Shown piece after piece: positions 51,078-60,100 of a stretch of DNA of 64,000 nucleotides. The stretch's first letter is position 1. Each line of letters opens with the position of its first letter. Position numbers and translations under genes: made by a program. The stretch comes from Peribacillus sp. FSL P2-0133 (GTDB taxonomy: Bacteria; Bacillota; Bacilli; Bacillales; DSM-1321). The notes below the pieces were generated by a model that was not told the DNA's origin, did not search any database, and worked only from the letters and a program-made list of their open reading frames with translations. Where the stretch lies: NCBI RefSeq assembly GCF_037975445.1, contig NZ_CP150254.1, forward strand, positions 1,052,001 through 1,116,000, given 5' to 3'.

Positions 51078-51215
51078 AACTATTAATCTATTAAATAATC
51101 TGCATATTGTAATTATTGGGAATATATCAATAATTAAATCGCGAAATAATCAATCTCCGCTTGGTATGGTAGTTGCATATTAGTTAATTAATCACGAATA
51201 AGGGTGGAGTGATAC

Positions 51216-52571
51216 ATGGAGAATGCAAAATTAAGACGTACGTTAACAGTATTTCCTTTAGTGCTATTTGGGTTGGCTTATATGGCACCTACAACAGTTT
51301 TTTCTACTTATGGGGTGGTTGCGGAAATAACGAAAGGGATGGTGCCAGCTGCTTATATTATAGCTTTGGTTGGTATGTTATTTACAGCCTATAGTTATGG
51401 TCAAATGGTTAAGGCCTACCCTGTTGCTGGTTCTGCGTATACATTTACTCAAAAGGCTTTTAATCCTCACCTTGGATTCTTAGTAGGCTGGGTTATACTA
51501 TTAGACTATTTATTTTTGCCAATGATCAATGGATTACTAATCGCTATTTACTTAAACGCATATTTTCCATCCGTTCCTTTTTCCGTCTGGTTAATCGCCT
51601 TTGTAATTTTAATCACCATTGTAAATATAATTGGAGTGAAAATAGCAACAAAAATAAATCTTTTATTAGTTGCCTGTCAATTCTTAATAATAGTTATATT
51701 TACATTCCTCTCAATTAAAGGGTTACTAAACGGAATGGGTTCAGGAACATTATTCATGAGTTCTCCATTTGTGAATGGAGAGATACCGCTATCTTTAGTA
51801 TTAGCAGGATCTTCCATTTTATGTTTATCATTTTTAGGATTTGATGCTGTTACTACATTTTCGGAGGAAACCATTAATCCGAAAAAAATAATTCCAAAGG
51901 CTATTTTCCTCGTTGCGTTAATAGGGGGAGGTCTGTTTGTCACCATCTCATACATCAGTTACCTTGTTTACCCAAATTTCCAAGCTTTTAAAGATCCAGA
52001 TTCCGCTTCCTTGGAAATTGCTATGTACATCGGGGGTAATTTATTTCAATCTATTTTTCTAGCAGGTTATATTACCGGGGGGCTGGCGTCTGGTTTATCA
52101 GCTCATGCAAGTGTTTCGCGACTTTTGTATGCGATGGGGAGAGATGGGGTTCTTCCAAAGAGAATTTTTGGTCATATTCATCCAAAATTTCAAACTCCAA
52201 CACACAACATCATCTTAGTGGGCATTTTTGCTTTATCTGCGTTATTTATTGATTTAGTGACAGCATCATCCTTTATTAACTTTGGGGCGCTCGTTGCATT
52301 TACATTTGTTAATCTTTCGGTTATTTCCCATTATTTTATTAAAGAAAAACAGCGAAACGGAATTAACACACTAAAGTACCTAATATTGCCGCTGATTGGT
52401 ACTGGTTTCACAATTTGGTTATGGACCAGTCTTGATTCAAAGGCACTTTTACTTGGACTGGGATGGTTTGGAGTTGGTTTCATCATGCTCCTTTCTAATA
52501 CGAAAATGTTTAGTGAACGGCCACCAGAGCTTTCTATTGATAGTGCGATTGAAAAAGAAATTCAAGCATAA
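51216..52571 (+). CDS. APC-family amino acid/amine permease
   Basis: A 451-residue, twelve-helix transporter. RRTLTVFPLVLFGLAYMAPT and the helix 2-3 region (MVKAYPVAGSAYTFTQKAFN) with FLGFDAVTTFSEETINPKKI in helix 6 are typical of the APC superfamily (PuuP/YhdG-type). First gene of an operon with an amidohydrolase and a carbon-nitrogen hydrolase, so it probably imports the nitrogenous substrate they degrade. GGTGGAG precedes the ATG. Confidence 0.92.
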   Translation: MENAKLRRTLTVFPLVLFGLAYMAPTTVFSTYGVVAEITKGMVPAAYIIALVGMLFTAYSYGQMVKAYPVAGSAYTFTQKAFNPHLGFLVGWVILLDYLFLPMINGLLIAIYLNAYFPSVPFSVWLIAFVILITIVNIIGVKIATKINLLLVACQFLIIVIFTFLSIKGLLNGMGSGTLFMSSPFVNGEIPLSLVLAGSSILCLSFLGFDAVTTFSEETINPKKIIPKAIFLVALIGGGLFVTISYISYLVYPNFQAFKDPDSASLEIAMYIGGNLFQSIFLAGYITGGLASGLSAHASVSRLLYAMGRDGVLPKRIFGHIHPKFQTPTHNIILVGIFALSALFIDLVTASSFINFGALVAFTFVNLSVISHYFIKEKQRNGINTLKYLILPLIGTGFTIWLWTSLDSKALLLGLGWFGVGFIMLLSNTKMFSERPPELSIDSAIEKEIQA

Positions 52572-52598
52572 AAGCTATATTCATTAAGGAGGATAAAA

Positions 52599-54224
52599 AT
52601 GGTAAGTGCAGACATCATTCTTTCTGGTCAACATGTATTCACTGGGTTACAAGATGAGCCAATAAAAGCAGCTATCGCTATTAAAGATAATAAAATTATT
52701 AAAATCGGTTCTAAAGAAGATATAATGTCATTCCTTGGAAATGAAACAAAAGTGTATGACATGGAAGACGGACTAATTATTCCGGGATTTCATGATTTTC
52801 ATATGCACATTATGATGGGAAGCATTTTACAGAAGGACAGTGCCAAATTATTTGATGCAGATTCTGAAGAGGATGCAGCCAAAATAGTAGGTGAATTTGC
52901 AGAAACGAGACCAAATGATGAGTGGATATTTGGTGTCGGTTGGGATCATACCAATTGGAAGAACAAAGTGTTGCCACATAGAACAACACTAGATAAATAT
53001 ATTAGTGATCGCCCTGTTTTATTATTCAATGCAGAAGTGCATTACGCATGGATCAATAGTAAAGCAATGGAAATGATTCACTTAACGAAGGACACCCCAG
53101 ATCCGGAATATGGAGAAATTGGAAAAGATGAAAATGGGGAACTGACAGGCCTTCTATTTGAACAGGCAATTGGGTATGCATCGGAACATGCATACAAATT
53201 ACCGAAAGATAAACGTGTAAGCCTATTCCAAGGTTTTCTTAATGAAACAAAAAGATTGGGAATCACATCCGTTAATGACTTATACGGAGCTAAAATTGCG
53301 CCAAATCCATTAGACGATCTTGAAATTTTTAAGGAATTTGAGAGAGAAGGGTTACTTACAACCAGAATTCACTTTTCGCCGGAGTTAAAAATGGATTTAG
53401 CTATCGCAAAGGAATTACAAACAAATTATCAGTCAGACAAGCTCACCTTTTCTGGATTAAAACAATTTATAGATGGTGTTGTGACAAGTCATACTGCTTT
53501 TTTATTGGATCATTACAAAGACCGTCCAGATACAAAAGGCGGAACGACTTATCCAGCTGAAACAATTAAACAATTAGTAAAAAAGGCAGATAAGGAAAAT
53601 TTTCAAATTCGTTTCCATGCTATTGGAAACGGTGCAGTCCGCTTAGCATTGGATGCATTTGAAGAAGCGAGAAACGTAAATGGAGAAAGAGACGCTAGAC
53701 ATGTCATTGAACATGTGGAGGTATTGCATCCAGATGATGTTCATCGCTTTAGGGAATTGGATGTGATCGCTTCCTTTCAACCTAAACACATTGAATTAAT
53801 GGAAAGTGAGGCGTATACAGCCAGAATCAGTGAAAAACAACAACCTCTCTATTATCCTATCAAAACACTAGTGGATACTGGTGCTAAAATTGCCTTTGGT
53901 ACAGATTTTCCTGTAGTGCCCCTAAATCCTATGATGGGTATTTATCAGGCAATCACCAGAAAAGATTTAATCGGGAAGGCGTGGCAAGAGTCGGAAGGAG
54001 TAACATTGGCACAAGCGTTAAAATACTACACGGCCATACCGGCATACGGGTCATTTAGAGAAAATGAATTAGGTACATTGGAAGCAGGGAAGATAGCAGA
54101 TATCGCTGTATTAAATAAAAATTTATTTAGCATATCAACAGAGGAAATTCTTGAAACAGAAGTGAAGATGACGATCATGGATGGAAAGATCGTATATGAA
54201 AACCCGGTCGTCCAAACTGTATAA
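52599..54224 (+). CDS. YtcJ-like amidohydrolase
   Basis: A 541-residue metal-dependent hydrolase (amidohydrolase_3 family). First metal motif HDFHMHIMMG after GLIIPGF, later histidines in RFHAIGNGAVRLALDAFEEA and HVIEHVEVLHPDDVHRF, and the late Asp in AKIAFGTDFPVVPLNPM. C-terminal LGTLEAGKIADIAVLNKNLF is usual. YtcJ-type enzymes act on N-acyl or cyclic amides; the exact substrate is open. Starts 27 bases after the permease gene with AAGGAGG. Confidence 0.92.
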   Translation: MVSADIILSGQHVFTGLQDEPIKAAIAIKDNKIIKIGSKEDIMSFLGNETKVYDMEDGLIIPGFHDFHMHIMMGSILQKDSAKLFDADSEEDAAKIVGEFAETRPNDEWIFGVGWDHTNWKNKVLPHRTTLDKYISDRPVLLFNAEVHYAWINSKAMEMIHLTKDTPDPEYGEIGKDENGELTGLLFEQAIGYASEHAYKLPKDKRVSLFQGFLNETKRLGITSVNDLYGAKIAPNPLDDLEIFKEFEREGLLTTRIHFSPELKMDLAIAKELQTNYQSDKLTFSGLKQFIDGVVTSHTAFLLDHYKDRPDTKGGTTYPAETIKQLVKKADKENFQIRFHAIGNGAVRLALDAFEEARNVNGERDARHVIEHVEVLHPDDVHRFRELDVIASFQPKHIELMESEAYTARISEKQQPLYYPIKTLVDTGAKIAFGTDFPVVPLNPMMGIYQAITRKDLIGKAWQESEGVTLAQALKYYTAIPAYGSFRENELGTLEAGKIADIAVLNKNLFSISTEEILETEVKMTIMDGKIVYENPVVQTV

Positions 54225-54255
54225 GATAAAAAAATAAAAGTGAGGTAGTGAGAAG

Positions 54256-55155
54256 ATGTCAAAAGTAAAAGTTGGTCTTATCCAAATTCATTGTGGAGAA
54301 TTCATTGAGCAAAATATTCAAAAAACGATAGAGAAAATAAAAGAAACAGTAAATAAAGGTGCACAAATCGTTTGCTTACAGGAATTATTTTCTTCGCAAT
54401 ATTTTCCGCAAACGGTCAGTGTGAAAAATTATGATTTAGCTGAAGATGTAGATAGCGGTACATTAGCCGAAATGGGTGAATTAGCAAAGGAATTAGCAAT
54501 TGTCTTGATTGTACCTTTTTACGAAAGAGCAGGTGCTGGTATTTATTTTAATAGTGCAGCTGTATTTGATGCTGATGGAGAATGTTTAGGGATTACAAGA
54601 AAAAATCATATTCCGGATGGTCCCCAGTATCATGAAAAATATTATTTCGTTCCAGGCAATACTGGGTATCCTGTCTATGAAACGGCTTATGGAAAAATAG
54701 GAGTCGGGATTTGTTGGGACGAGTGGTATCCAGAAGTTGCCCGAATTTTGAGCTTACAAGGTGCAGAGATATTATTCTATCCTTCCGCTATTGGTTCAGA
54801 GCCAGATCATCCCGAGATATCGACAAGATCATCCTGGGAAAAGGCAATTTCCGCTCATGGCATTTCGAATGGTGTATTTGTTGCTGCGACAAATCGAGTG
54901 GGCCAGGAAAAGGACATGAATTTTTACGGTGGTTCATTCATTAGCGATACATTCGGGAATATTTTAGCTTCACTTGATGATGAAGAAGGAATTATTGTGA
55001 AAGAAATTGATTTAAAAGAAATAGAAGAGACTAGAAAAATTCTGCAATTCTTTAGAGACCGTCGTGTCGATACTTACGGCCCCATATTGCAAAAAGAAAT
55101 ACTTCCAACTCCATCCCCGTCAAAAAAGGGAACAAACAAAGCGCTGTTTAGTTAA
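54256..55155 (+). CDS. Carbon-nitrogen hydrolase, N-carbamoylputrescine amidase-like
   Basis: A 299-residue nitrilase-superfamily amidase. Catalytic Glu in VCLQELFSSQYFPQ, Lys in ITRKNHIPDGPQYHEKYYFV and Cys in VGICWDEWYPEVARI. CWDEWYPE and the PDGPxYxEKYYF segment are the features of AguB and beta-ureidopropionase-like enzymes that hydrolyse N-carbamoyl amines. With the APC permease and YtcJ-like enzyme it suggests degradation of an amine or N-carbamoyl compound. Third gene of the operon. Confidence 0.92.
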   Translation: MSKVKVGLIQIHCGEFIEQNIQKTIEKIKETVNKGAQIVCLQELFSSQYFPQTVSVKNYDLAEDVDSGTLAEMGELAKELAIVLIVPFYERAGAGIYFNSAAVFDADGECLGITRKNHIPDGPQYHEKYYFVPGNTGYPVYETAYGKIGVGICWDEWYPEVARILSLQGAEILFYPSAIGSEPDHPEISTRSSWEKAISAHGISNGVFVAATNRVGQEKDMNFYGGSFISDTFGNILASLDDEEGIIVKEIDLKEIEETRKILQFFRDRRVDTYGPILQKEILPTPSPSKKGTNKALFS

Positions 55156-55249
55156 TATTTAAAAGGAATAGCAGGCCAGAGTACCTGCTCAGACTGTAGA
55201 CAAACCTGATAATGATCGAGTTTGCCGAAATCATTATTTTCCACTCTAG

Positions 55250-55321
55250 GCACTCGCTTTCCGCGGGAGGTCCGGGAGCCTTCTAGGCGCCGCACCTGTG
55301 GAGTCTCCCTTGGACGCACTA
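55250..55321 (+). repeat. GC-rich Bacillaceae intergenic repeat
   Basis: ACTCGCTTTCCGCGGGAGGT, CCGGGAGCCTTCTAGGCGCC, GCACCTGTGGAGTCTCCCTT: a diverged copy of the CTCGCTTTCCGCGGG-type palindromic repeat that I know from many Bacillus-group genomes. It can fold into a long imperfect hairpin. Function unknown. Confidence 0.75.
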
Positions 55322-55427
55322 AATTTTAGGTGGAGTTATTAGTGGTAGAACTAAAAACACTAGTGTGCTTGTAGCAGTTACAAATAATTACTGACTGCAT
55401 TGCTTAGATAACCTATCGTTGAAATGG

Positions 55428-55466
55428 TAAAAACCAATTTTCCTAAATGGAGAATTGGTTTTTTAC
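55428..55466 (+). terminator. Terminator
   Basis: AAAAACCAATTTTCC-TAAA-TGGAGAATTGGTTTTTT: a strong stem with T run, about 270 bases after the amidase stop. Whether it serves that operon or a lost gene is unclear. Confidence 0.8.
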
Positions 55467-55510
55467 GTTATTCAATTGGTCGTTAATGTAACAGGCATTC
55501 TATATCTTGC

Positions 55511-55576
55511 TTTATGGAAATAACGGGTGAATCAGCTTTTGATCGGAGCTGTCGCTAAGGCGGCTTTTTCTTTATA
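55511..55576 (+). repeat. A box with terminator, last copy
   Basis: GAAATAACGGGTGAATCAGC (loop GGGTGA), then GAGCTGTCGCTAAGGCGGCT with TTTTTCTTTA, a covarying version of the standard hairpin. No B box follows. It is the last box in the window. Confidence 0.8.
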
Positions 55577-55723
55577 TGACGGTTAGCGAAGAACAATATT
55601 GGACATACTAAGAGAATGAAATTATTACCGAATTTTCAGAAAAATACATTGACGGGAAAACAGGGTTGTTATATATTATTATTAAGTTAAATTTATTGTT
55701 ATATAACAGGAGGAGGAATCTAG

Positions 55724-55864
55724 ATGATGAACATTTATGATAAAGCTTATGAAAGTTATTTAAAGATTTGCGAAAGGTATGAAATCGAGTCGATAAACAT
55801 TGACCATTTTATCAAAAATCTAACTAAAGATCAGTTGGATGAATACAGTAAATTAGCCGTTTAA
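55724..55864 (+). CDS. Small hypothetical protein
   Basis: A 46-residue frame (NIYDKAYESYLKICERYEIE, NIDHFIKNLTKDQLDEYSKL) with an excellent AGGAGGAGG site. ATG 55724 and the next codon 55727 are both possible starts. Charged and helical, no membrane segment, family unknown. Confidence 0.65.
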   Translation: MMNIYDKAYESYLKICERYEIESINIDHFIKNLTKDQLDEYSKLAV

Positions 55865-55927
55865 ACGAAAGGACGTGATTGCACAAGATGGACCTCCCGG
55901 TTGATGTAGATGTAGAAGCCAGTTAGA

Positions 55928-55966
55928 AACCCCACCAGTCGCTAAGGGAACAGGTGGGGTTTTGTC
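55928..55966 (+). terminator. Strong terminator
   Basis: AACCCCACC (55928-55936) and GGTGGGGTT (55953-55961) with TTG behind. It lies 64 bases after the small gene. Between them a 12-codon frame (MDLPVDVDVEAS, ATG 55888) is too short to judge. Confidence 0.85.
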
Positions 55967-55998
55967 ATGTGTTTTAATAGCTTATTTTTAATTAATAA

Positions 55999-56165
55999 GA
56001 TAACTCGGCAGTTGCACAGATGTGTTTTGGCGATTTATACTCGCTAGCCCGAAGGCAAAAGTAACAATCAAAATGTTCATCGTATTCATGGTCATGTTTG
56101 CGAAAGAACCCTTCTTTTGTTCGAGGACGTGTATAGGGTAAAGCCGTTATAATTTCTTTGTTAAA
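55999..56165 (-). pseudogene. IS1182-type transposase remnant
   Basis: The minus strand reads EIITALPYTRPRTKEGFFRK, HDHEYDEHFDCYFC and, after a short deletion, SEYKSPKHICAT. This matches the segment ahead of the zinc-binding region in IS1182-family transposases (PYKRPxTKEGFFKKxExxYDEYxDCYxCP and YREYKSDPxxC). Nothing else of the element is left. Confidence 0.75.
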
Positions 56166-56670
56166 TAGGTATCTGGTAATTTCTGGTGTCTTGTAAGTTC
56201 ATCTGCTCTTATAAAATCAATACAATAGAATATCAATCACTATTACATTATTAGTAAAAGAATGGATGAAAATACAAAATTCAGAATTTTCTTGAAAGAG
56301 ATTCATACACATGTTAGAATTCAATTCAGGTAAGAATATTATAAATAACATGATATTGGAATTATGGTGAAACTCGGTTTCTTAATAAGCAACTAAAAAC
56401 CAATTATGAAGGACTAAAAGATCTATGTAGGAAATAAAGTCTACAGGGATTTGAAACATTAAAAAACGCCTTCTTGCTATTACGCTAAAACATCATGAAT
56501 CAGCACAATGATTGTTATACATATCGACATAACTAATCATTCTTTTTATACAAAATTTTTTGGTTATAGAAAGGAACGATGTTGCTTATTAAGAAACTTC
56601 GAGTGTCGATTATACATCTTCAGTTTTAATATTCTTCAAATCTATTTATAAGGGGGTGAGAAAAATGATT
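56166..56670. other. Leader region of the allantoin-type cluster with two palindromic motifs
   Basis: No gene. GTTTCTTAATAAGCAAC at 56377-56393 is the inverted form, and GTTGCTTATTAAGAAAC at 56581-56597 the direct form, of a motif found again at 58433, 60496 and 61506. They are 204 bases apart and both lie upstream of the MFS gene. Confidence 0.6.
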
Positions 56671-56785
56671 TGAAAGCGCTTCTTTGAAAGGAAATAATAT
56701 TAAATAAAACTTGCTTTTAACACCAAAGCGATGTAAATATGCTAATAATTTATTTTTTGGAATGGAAGAAATGTAAGCGCTTGTA
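56671..56785 (+). promoter_or_regulatory. Two candidate cre (CcpA) sites
   Basis: TGAAAGCGCTTCTT at 56671 and TGTAAGCGCTTGTA at 56772 fit the catabolite-responsive element consensus TGNAANCGNTNNCA closely (the second within one base). They imply carbon catabolite control of the MFS transporter gene starting at 56897. Confidence 0.75.
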
Positions 56786-56896
56786 TAAAAGTTATCATTG
56801 GTAATGTCCCGTGTTTTAGACTGTAACATCGTAACTAGTTTAGAAAAGGCACAACTTTACATGATGGAAATGAAATCATTCAGGAGGTTTTGTTTA

Positions 56897-58201
56897 ATGA
56901 ACAAACAACTGCAGATGAAAAAGAAATCTAAATGGAAAGTTCGTTATACTGTCTTATTCGTATTATGGTTATGTTGGCTGTTTTCTTTCCTGGATCGAAT
57001 GGTTATCACTATTGCATTGCCTTATATTGGTGAAGATCTTAATTTAACGGCAACAGCTCAAGGGTTACTGTTAAGTATTTTCTTTGCGGGGTATGCACTG
57101 TTCCAAATTCCGGGCGGGATGTTATCAGATAAATTTGGCTTTCGTCGTGTGATGAGCATTGCGATTGTTTGGTGGTCAATTTTCACATCATTGACTGGTT
57201 TTATTTTTTCTTATCCACTTATGTTACTCATTCGATTCGTTTTCGGTTTAGGTGAGGCATGTTTACCAGGTGCTGCTTATAAAGGAATAGCTAATTACTT
57301 TCCTAGTAAGCAACGAGGAACAGCTACTGGAATTCAGTCAACAGTTAATACTTTAGGACCGGCAATTGCTGCTATTGCTGCAGCAGCAATTATTGGGGCA
57401 TTTGGATGGCGTACAGTTTTTATCGTAATGGGTATTCCGGGCATTATACTCGGTCTGTATATCTGGTTTAAATTCAAAGATAATCCGAAAGATCATCCTA
57501 AAATGACGAAAGATGAGCTTGCAGAATTAGATGAAGACATTCAGTTTGAAAAATCGAATGAAGAAAAGAACTCAGGAGTTTCCTTTAAGGAACTATTTAG
57601 AAAACCGATTTTATGGCAAATGGCGTTCATTTGGTTCTTCTTTGATATTACTTTCTGGGGATTCACTTCTTGGCTTCCATCATATCTGATAAATGTTAGA
57701 GGGCTTTCTTTAATGGATACTGGTATTTTCAGCGCCTTACCGTATTTAGTAGGTACAGTTTCCATTGTTCTTGGTGGGTACTTGTCAGATAAAGTAAAAG
57801 GAAAGAGGAAATGGGTGTTTATCCCTAATGCTGTAATTAGTGGGTTAGCATTATTATTAATGCTTCAATCTACTTCTACTGCAGTGGTCATTACGTATCA
57901 ATGTGTTGCAGCATTCTTCATGTTCTTAGCTCAAGGAGCATTCTGGGGTCTGGTTGTTGACACACTTCCTGCAAAAATAATGGCTGCAGGTTCATCTACT
58001 GTTAACTGTTTCGGATCAATTGCAGGTTTTATCTCCCCGTTACTTATGGGTTATATGATTGAAAGCAGCGGTGGTTCTTACAATTCAACTTTCATATTAA
58101 TGATTGCAGCAATGATTGTTGCAGCAATTATTGCCCTTACGATTGGCAATAATACCGAAAAAGAAAATTCATTAAATTCAGAAACAATAGTAGAAGCTTA
58201 A
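56897..58201 (+). CDS. MFS transporter, anion:cation symporter type
   Basis: A 434-residue twelve-helix carrier. YTVLFVLWLCWLFSFLDRMV and ALFQIPGGMLSDKFGFRRVM (loop 2-3 motif) and RFVFGLGEACLPGAAYKGIA place it in the ACS subgroup of organic-anion importers, like the MFS protein at 47121. ATG 56897 has AGGAGG ten bases upstream; the upstream in-frame ATG at 56798 has none and would add an unlikely 33-residue polar tail. Probably imports the substrate of the aldolase and purine-type genes downstream. Confidence 0.9.
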   Translation: MNKQLQMKKKSKWKVRYTVLFVLWLCWLFSFLDRMVITIALPYIGEDLNLTATAQGLLLSIFFAGYALFQIPGGMLSDKFGFRRVMSIAIVWWSIFTSLTGFIFSYPLMLLIRFVFGLGEACLPGAAYKGIANYFPSKQRGTATGIQSTVNTLGPAIAAIAAAAIIGAFGWRTVFIVMGIPGIILGLYIWFKFKDNPKDHPKMTKDELAELDEDIQFEKSNEEKNSGVSFKELFRKPILWQMAFIWFFFDITFWGFTSWLPSYLINVRGLSLMDTGIFSALPYLVGTVSIVLGGYLSDKVKGKRKWVFIPNAVISGLALLLMLQSTSTAVVITYQCVAAFFMFLAQGAFWGLVVDTLPAKIMAAGSSTVNCFGSIAGFISPLLMGYMIESSGGSYNSTFILMIAAMIVAAIIALTIGNNTEKENSLNSETIVEA

Positions 58202-58506
58202 TTTGAATTGCAAATTTATCAGTAAGTAAATGGGTTCATTTATCTTTGCCGAGAATGTTTTTTTACATGGTAATAGCATTATATTTACAAAACCCTTGTT
58301 GATAAGTGGCTGTCAGATGGCGAATCCTCGTACATAGAAATGCAGACGCTTTTTTTCAGATAGTGGGTAAGGAAGAGGAAAAAAAAGGTGTTGGAATTTT
58401 CAGAAAAGCAATTAAAATTAAAAGGAAACAATGTTGCTTATTAAGTAACAGATAGTGCGTGAATGAACGAAATAAGTTAAATCATCTTGTAAGGGAGTTT
58501 GAATGA
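58202..58506 (+). promoter_or_regulatory. Intergenic region with palindromic motif
   Basis: GTTGCTTATTAAGTAAC at 58433-58449 is the third copy of the cluster motif, 58 bases before the aldolase start. No gene; GGGAG precedes ATG 58507. Confidence 0.65.
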
Positions 58507-59424
58507 ATGAAAGTAAATTTAAAACCAAACAATGTTAGTTCATTAACAAAGGTACTTGCAGTAGCTACGCAAAATCAATTTGCTGTTGGTTCGTTTACCC
58601 CTAGAGCTACAAAGATGGTAGCTCCTATACTTAGAGCGGCCCAAGAAAAGAAATCTGCGGTTATTGTTCAAACTTCTGAGAGGGAGCAGGAACGATATGG
58701 AATTAATTTAGCGGAATTTAGCCGAGAGTTTTATCGTGTGATCCAAGAGGAGAATATTACGATTCCTGCTGTGTTACATTTAGATCATACGAAGGATATC
58801 AATGTAATTGCTGAAGCCATCGAAGTTGGTTTTACATCTGTTATGATTGATGCATCAGAGCAGCCATTTAAGAAAAATATTGAGATAACAAAAAAGGTTG
58901 TCGAGTATGCACATTCAAGAGGCGTAACTGTTGAAGCTGAATTAGGCAAGATAGGGACAACCGACTTTATTGAAACCGACGTTGATGAAGAGCTATTTAC
59001 AGAGCCTGAAGAAGCAAAACAGTTTGTAGAAGAGACATGTATTGATGCATTAGCGGTTTCTGTCGGAACTTCACATGGGGTTTATCTTGTTAAAGATCCA
59101 AAAATTGATATTGAACGTTTAATGGAAATTCGTGCATTAACATCTGTACCTTTAGTGTTACATGGCGGTTCAGGCACTCCTTCAGAGATGATTAAGAATG
59201 TAATTCAAATTCCTAATGGTGGAATTAGTAAAGTGAATATTGCAACAGATTTAGAACATATGATGATAAAAACTCTTAATCGAGAAAATCATGTTACAGA
59301 AAAAGAGTGGTCGGAACTACCGACTGAAACAGTGACTTTAGTCCAAAACGCAGTTCAGAACGTAGTAAAAGAAAAAATTGAAAACTTTTTAATAAGTAGT
59401 GATAGCGCTTCCTACTATGTTTAA
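58507..59424 (+). CDS. Class II aldolase (FbaA/GatY/KbaY family)
   Basis: A 305-residue zinc-dependent aldolase. Catalytic Asp and zinc His in VLHLDHTKDINV, the Glu of VEAELGKIG, a zinc His in SVGTSHGVY, and the second zinc His with the phosphate loop in VLHGGSGTP and ISKVNIATDL. The TRATKM-type N-terminus (SFTPRATKMVAPILRAAQEK) is unusual for housekeeping fructose-bisphosphate aldolase, so a catabolic role on another substrate is likely. It stands alone with the cluster motif in front. Confidence 0.9.
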   Translation: MKVNLKPNNVSSLTKVLAVATQNQFAVGSFTPRATKMVAPILRAAQEKKSAVIVQTSEREQERYGINLAEFSREFYRVIQEENITIPAVLHLDHTKDINVIAEAIEVGFTSVMIDASEQPFKKNIEITKKVVEYAHSRGVTVEAELGKIGTTDFIETDVDEELFTEPEEAKQFVEETCIDALAVSVGTSHGVYLVKDPKIDIERLMEIRALTSVPLVLHGGSGTPSEMIKNVIQIPNGGISKVNIATDLEHMMIKTLNRENHVTEKEWSELPTETVTLVQNAVQNVVKEKIENFLISSDSASYYV

Positions 59425-59569
59425 GAAGCAATATGATATTAACTTTGAACTGTACCCCTTATTTTAGACACATAGATAAACCCTTAACCACATAATAGAT
59501 GGCTATACTGCTTATAGTTGAAGATAACTTTTTTAGAAGAATTGCTAAGGTAATAGGAGGAAAAATAAT

Positions 59570-60100
59570 ATGTCTTTAGAAAGATCAAGTATAGTAACAT
59601 TTGCTGGTAATCCAGTTACGTTGATTGGGAATGAAATTCGTGTTGGTGAGAAAGCGCCAAATTTTGAAGTATTAGCAAACGATCTCTCAAAAGTTACACT
59701 TGAAGATTCAAAAGGGAAAGTCCGCCTTATCTCATGTGTTCCCTCTCTTGATACAGGAGTATGTGACGCACAAACACGGAAATTTAACCAATTAGCTAGC
59801 AATCTAGGAAATGATGTAGAAGTGTTAACAATTAGTGTAGATCTTCCATTTGCACAAAAAAGATGGTGTGGAGCAGCAGGAATAGAACAAGCCCAAACCC
59901 TTTCAGATCATTTTAAGATGTCATTTGGAACGGCTTATGGGACATATATAAAGGAACATCGTTTAGAATGCCGGGCAGTATTTGTTGTGGATGAAAAAGA
60001 TATTGTACAGTATGTTGAATACGTTCCGGAAATTACGGAACATCCGAACTATGAAGCAGCTCTAAAAGCAATTAAGTCATTTATAAAAGTTAAAAAGTGA
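59570..60100 (+). CDS. tpx: Thiol peroxidase (atypical 2-Cys peroxiredoxin)
   Basis: A 176-residue peroxidase that reduces hydroperoxides with thioredoxin. The peroxidatic Cys is in VPSLDTGVCDAQTRKF and the resolving Cys in QKRWCGAAG, in the Tpx arrangement. FAGNPVTLIGNEIRVGEKAP is the usual N-terminus. A GGAGG site precedes the ATG. It sits inside the catabolic cluster, but nothing shows that it belongs to it functionally; a terminator follows. Confidence 0.93.
   Translation: MSLERSSIVTFAGNPVTLIGNEIRVGEKAPNFEVLANDLSKVTLEDSKGKVRLISCVPSLDTGVCDAQTRKFNQLASNLGNDVEVLTISVDLPFAQKRWCGAAGIEQAQTLSDHFKMSFGTAYGTYIKEHRLECRAVFVVDEKDIVQYVEYVPEITEHPNYEAALKAIKSFIKVKK

Noticed and set aside
10407..55576. True integron attC sites
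   Set aside because: The boxes have palindromic arms and AAC/GTT cores, but the loops and the paired A/B arrangement do not fit R and L boxes of attC, and there is no IntI gene in the window. I keep only the analogy.
55888..55926. 12-codon frame before the strong terminator, possible peptide pheromone
   Set aside because: Too short, no clear export or processing signal, only the terminator nearby.
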